A stretch of 64,000 nucleotides of DNA, from the NCBI GenBank assembly GCA_964473555.1, contig CAYYPL010000009.1, positions 1 to 64,000 on the forward strand, read 5' to 3'. The position numbers and the translations under genes were made by a program. The DNA is from UBA11400 sp964473555. Lineage in GTDB: Bacteria; Bacteroidota; Rhodothermia; Balneolales; HLUCCA01. Below, one piece after another: positions 63,549 through 64,000 of the stretch. The notes beneath the pieces were generated by a model, which did not search any database, was not told where the DNA came from, and worked only from the letters and a program-made list of their open reading frames with translations. Each line of letters starts with the position of its first letter. Position 1 is the stretch's first letter.

Positions 63549-64000
63549 ATGGCTAAACATATCACTTCCCAGCAAAAAGATTATTCACAATGGTATCTGG
63601 ACGTCATCAAAGAAGCACGTCTGGCCGAACATTCTCCTGTGCGCGGATGTATGGTGATCCGACCGACCGGTTACGCCATCTGGGAAAACATGAAATCCGA
63701 GCTTGACCGGATGTTCAAAGAAACTGGACACGAAAATGCCTACTTCCCTCTTTTCATCCCTAAATCGTTTCTTTCCAAAGAGGCTCAGCATGTTGAGGGA
63801 TTCGCTAAAGAATGTGCGGTAGTTACTCACAGCCGACTGATCAACACGGAAAATGGCGTCGATGTAGATCCATCCTCCAAACTCGAAGAAGAGCTGATTG
63901 TTCGTCCTACTTCCGAAACCATCATCTGGGACACCTACCGTGACTGGATACAATCTTACCGGGACCTCCCCATTTTAATCAACCAATGGGCGAATGTGGT
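63549..64000 (+). CDS. proS: Prolyl-tRNA synthetase, archaeal/eukaryotic type (3' end cut by window edge)
   Basis: Starts ATG at 63549 and reads MAKHITSQQKDYSQWYLDVI onwards to the window edge (150 codons visible of ~480 expected). The blocks RGCMVIRPTGYAIWE, NAYFPLFIPKSFLSKEA, HVEGFAKECAVVTHS and LIVRPTSETIIWDTY are those of the short, archaeal/eukaryotic-like ProRS without the editing insertion of the long bacterial form. It charges tRNA-Pro. Such a form occurs in Bacteroidota relatives. The C-terminal zinc-domain cannot be seen. Confidence 0.95.
   Translation, partial: MAKHITSQQKDYSQWYLDVIKEARLAEHSPVRGCMVIRPTGYAIWENMKSELDRMFKETGHENAYFPLFIPKSFLSKEAQHVEGFAKECAVVTHSRLINTENGVDVDPSSKLEEELIVRPTSETIIWDTYRDWIQSYRDLPILINQWANV

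Overview
This window looks like chromosomal backbone from a Bacteroidota-type (FCB group) bacterium. Balneolota or a close relative is my best guess; this is an inference, since no rRNA is present. The evidence is a CotH-kinase protein with a C-terminal type IX secretion sorting domain (60094-63042), a DUF4835/PorD-like protein (31705-32595), an archaeal/eukaryotic-type prolyl-tRNA synthetase (63549 to the edge), two TAnnTTTG-like -7 promoter boxes, and a MurE with the DNPR motif of meso-diaminopimelate peptidoglycan. There is no phage, transposase, CRISPR array or defence island. One assembly gap (100 N, 55443-55542) is present.

Layout. 1-3400: part of a histidine operon (hisC-hisB-hisH-hisA); the N-terminal part of HisB looks like a decayed phosphatase domain. 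3600-8211: a membrane-anchored hypothetical, metF with an NlpC/P60 lipoprotein, a YdeI/DUF1801 protein, pdxJ and era. 8443-14070: a SAM-I riboswitch with a terminator precedes a CoA-binding protein, metY, metX and a fused aspartokinase/homoserine dehydrogenase, so the route from aspartate to homocysteine is grouped behind a methionine sensor. 14245: an Rrf2 regulator with three IscR-like cysteines. 15131-30722: the division and cell wall (dcw) cluster mraZ-rsmH-ftsL-ftsI-murE-mraY-murD-ftsW-murG-murC-ftsQ-ftsA-ftsZ, with three MraZ boxes on its promoter; murF and murB are not in it and ddl lies 11 kb downstream. 30781-35589: DUF58, PorD-like and two outer-membrane-type proteins. 35599-46810: a two-component system, an SDR, ilvD, a phosphodiester glycosidase, ddl-nadK-mdh, and an LpxH-like phosphoesterase with a glycosyltransferase. 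46807-53658: hflKC, a large SpoIIE-type phosphatase, a bacilliredoxin, a lipoprotein and Mn-type sodA. 53931-64000: sthA, aspS, a NarX/NarL-type system, the CotH protein, tRNA-Met and the start of proS.

The most unusual signal is not a gene. At least seven intergenic loci carry short tandem repeats with a 7-bp period. The unit sequence differs from locus to locus (for example ttcccac, gggagtg, gtgctct, ggtaaac, ctgtttt, ttccctt, gtagtgg), but the period is almost always seven. The arrays are usually paired with an inverted copy or run straight into a perfect 20-26 bp palindrome. One locus (8191-8410) has the order palindrome, heptads, core, heptads, palindrome, and its left palindrome is built from the last codons of era. 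These elements sit in the leaders of hisC and pdxJ, at the 3' ends of era, thrA and aspS, and upstream of the mraZ promoter, where one palindrome arm supplies the -35 hexamer. They resemble in style the heptanucleotide STRR repeats of filamentous cyanobacteria. I do not know of a description for this lineage.
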